In this document: piece after piece, positions 61,501 to 64,000 of the stretch | How the letters are laid out: each line of letters begins with the position of its first letter | Numbering within the stretch: position 1 is the stretch's first letter | DNA from: Anarhynchus alexandrinus | Taxonomy: Eukaryota; Chordata; Aves; Charadriiformes; Charadriidae | DNA length: 64,000 nt | Direction: 5' to 3' | NCBI GenBank assembly: GCA_008711295.1 | Contig: VUYV01000020.1 | Coordinates: 4,524,200 to 4,588,199, forward strand | Notes under the pieces: generated by a model | Databases searched by the model: none | What the model was told of the DNA's origin: nothing | Seen by the model: only the letters and a program-made list of their open reading frames with translations | Translations under genes and position numbers: made by a program

Positions 61501-64000
61501 TGAGGCCTCTGCAGGAGTGACAACACAGCAAAATCCTCAGAGAAAGGCTCGGTGGTAAAATATACAGCCCTTAAAATAACTGTAGAATTGAAAAGTGCTC
61601 TAATGACTGAGGATTTGTGGCCACAAACCAACTGGAAGCCAACTGAAGGGGTCCAAGTGTTCAGTACAACTGCACGTTGAGGAACAGAACAAGACAACCT
61701 GTCTTCACAAGCCTCTGACTCAAAAGCTCAGATTGCTAGACTGGCCAAGGAAGGAGCAACCTGAGAAGATTTTAAAATGAGAATAAATCACAACCATGTC
61801 ACTTACTCCTTGCTTTCCGAACTCTGTGAATGCATGTTGCATCTCTATATTCCCCCTGGCTCTTTTAGAGGCCAAGGCCAAATCCTGAAACCTTTATCAG
61901 TTTCTGACAACTAAGGACAGTTATTTGCAAGCTATCCACCAGAAATCCCAGTTGGAACAGCTCTCTCGGCAGCATGGCTGTGTAAACAAGGATGAAAATG
62001 GCCTTGGGAGAGAGGAAATGAGTTTGGCATCAGAAACTGTAAGCTCTGCATGCAGGCACGCTAGTACTAAAAATTGTCACAAAAAGGTGCAAGAGAAGAT
62101 GGGCTAAGACAAAAGGCAGATAAAGCGTGGGGGTGGGATATTTTCATGGAAATCTAATCATACATCACTCCCTTATGTCTCTTTGTTTCCACGGTAAAGC
62201 CTTTCAGCTAAGAAGTGCTGTCAGAACAGAAGTAGGATCTGGCAGACTCACAGAGAAACGACAGCCATGGCCTGCTCGGGTCCTACAAACCTCCCCGGGA
62301 AGGGGGGCTGACTAAAAGAAACCTTGTGAAAAGCCCTATATTGCATCTGACACTTTCTGTTGCCTGTATTATACACCAGCCGTCCCCAGAGGGCACAAGA
62401 GACCACCACTTTGCTTCCGCACTGACTCACCCTTTCCAACCAAGCACTGCCAGGAGAAGGGAGAGAGGTCTGGAGGGCTTCTTGTTTTTTCCCAGCTCTG
62501 CCTCTGTGTTCTTCCACATGGGCTGAGGGCAGAACCGGGATTACCACATAGCAGCAATAAGCTGCTTTATGTTGACGAGCACACACGCAAGCAGGAAGTT
62601 GTGCTTTATTAGCCAAAGGTCTGGGTGTCTCACGCACAGCCAGCCAGGTTGCTGATCCCAGGCTCTGCACGCTGCCTTGTCAGTGCTTAAGCCCAAGGAC
62701 AGTGCAAAAGGCCAGAGTGAAAGGGTCAGGCCTGCCTCTGAATCTCACTCAGATGACCTCTCCTTGTCTGACTGCATGAGAGACGGACAGTAGAGCCCAA
62801 CAGCCCACCACCAGTCTTCTAGCCCTCAAAGGAGAACAAAAGTATGGCCCGCACACCCTGACTGCATTCAGATGAGGCAACGCAGAAACAAATTCTCTTG
62901 GTCTTAGTTTCCACACCACAGCCAGCATTCCTAGAGGTATTAGAGAGTAATTTTCTGGAGCCTGTTTTTGAAAAATCTCTCCTTTTTCTCAGCCAAATCT
63001 GCTCAGCTGTATTCTGGCTCCCCTCTAGGTGGGTAGTGGGCCCAGATACATAGCACCAAATCCCCCAAATTAACCTGCTCACACATTGTGAAGAAGCACA
63101 TATAGCAGGTGTGTGGGATTCAGTCTCTGGAAGACCTGTGTAGCCGTGTAGCAAATTTCAAGAAAAATAGGACAGACAGATTCAGTCTAAAGGATTAGAT
63201 GTTAATCTTGTAAAGCCAAAGAGGAACATCAGAAGATCCAGCCAAATTTGCCATCTATACGGCAGACGCTCATCATACCTGCAGATAAACTGGGTTTCAA
63301 TATACTTCTGCCCGGCTCCTTGCTGCTATCATCCTGTATCATCACCACAGTATCACACCTGTCCCAACATGTATTTGCACATCGAGCGGGATGTGGTTGG
63401 GATAGTTGGATACACAAATCACATATTGCATAGTGGAGTGGCAGTCCCACCAGATTGACCAGACTCGCACAGAAAACAAGAGACGCTCATTATGTCAGTG
63501 GTCATCTCAGCCCTGGACAATGTACTCTGATGCTAATGTGGTAGCTGCATTTACAGAAATGAAGCTCAAGTTATGGTAAGAGTCCGATTAAGAGGATAAC
63601 AGCCAGAAAGAGTTAGGAGAAAGAGCTATGAGATGGGCCAGGAAAAGTATGCGACTTGGAGCACCGTAGTTAGCATCCTGACCAAAGAAGTTTTGTTCCT
63701 TCATATCAATGTATATTTGCTGCTATCAGTCAGATACCTTTCTGTGTCGTTCTTCTGCAGACATAGAAAAGCTAAAATCTCAAGTACATTCACATAGTGG
63801 AAACTTATTAGCACCTTTGCCAAGAGATGTTGTACCACAAGGACCAGTATAACTGAATACACTTGCAGGGGTGCTCCCTTGCAAAATCTAGTCAGTCCTT
63901 CCATAAAATCATATAGCAAAATTAGTGTAATCTTAAAATCTCCAGGTTTTCCTTGAAGGAAGAGGAAGCTATTTTCTACAAAGCCTGATGAAGATTAGCC
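55560..64000. other. Upstream flank without a supported gene
   Basis: Beyond the CpG island the sequence falls back to ordinary composition. I found one possible MIR scrap (57.9 kb) and no CR1, exon with paired splice sites, or RNA gene. The longest frames, 145 codons at 58,040-58,477 and 181 codons at 59,272-59,817 (both minus), lack family motifs and look like chance. Confidence 0.5.
57880..57975 (-). repeat. MIR-like SINE remnant
   Basis: ACTATTCCCAAAGGAAAAAA, then CTAAGACAGGGGAAGGGTTA, CTTGACTTTCTGAAGGTCAC and GGAAGATCCAAGAATAGAAG follow the reverse MIR pattern (ccattttacagatgaggaaa, cttgcccaaggtcac, gagctgggattcgaac). Diverged. Confidence 0.45.

Noticed and set aside
1..64000. Bacterial-type systems, CRISPR arrays, phage or plasmid features, endogenous viral genes
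   Set aside because: Composition, split gene structure and CR1 elements indicate a bird chromosome. No regularly spaced repeats, no paired LTRs and no viral protein motifs were seen.

Overview
The window looks like bird nuclear DNA. Its recognisable interspersed repeats are almost all CR1 LINEs, most with the short avian form (5'-truncated, 3' end in TCTATGATTC-type octamers). Density is low, and there are no L1, Alu or microbial features. I see no operon, no CRISPR array, no convincing RNA gene and no viral gene.

One split protein-coding gene on the minus strand can be read. Four coding exons lie at 54610-54542, 35483-35408, 34108-33618 and 7666-7613. All internal junctions have AG/GT sites, and the phases agree (0, 1, 0, 0), giving 230 continuous codons over about 47 kb. 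The strong GTAAGT donor after the last exon, with no stop before it, means the C-terminus lies further left or outside the window. The product is a small, serine-rich, probably nuclear protein with an acidic patch, a short charged helix, several SP sites and a basic segment before an RPSLDLEKM motif. I cannot name it. Its first residues and the RPSLD..KM.QK motif resemble, from memory, both ends of FAM53-family proteins, so 'FAM53-like' is a working label only.

Layout from left to right: 1-7612, downstream intron or 3' side with one minus-strand CR1. 7613-7666, the 18-codon exon. 7667-33617, a 26-kb intron with a short CR1 and two longer adjacent CR1 copies, one carrying endonuclease-domain sequence. 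33618-35483, exons 3 and 2. 35484-54541, a 19-kb first intron with a well-preserved CR1, an older L3/CR1-like remnant, a reverse CR1 and a perfect hairpin. 54542-55560, first coding exon and a CpG-island promoter with GC boxes, an inverted CCAAT box and an 18-bp triplication. 55560-64000, upstream flank with no supported gene.

Most open frames in the window are chance frames in non-coding DNA or shadows in the CpG island. The two frames that carry real coding history outside the gene are fossil CR1 polyprotein pieces.
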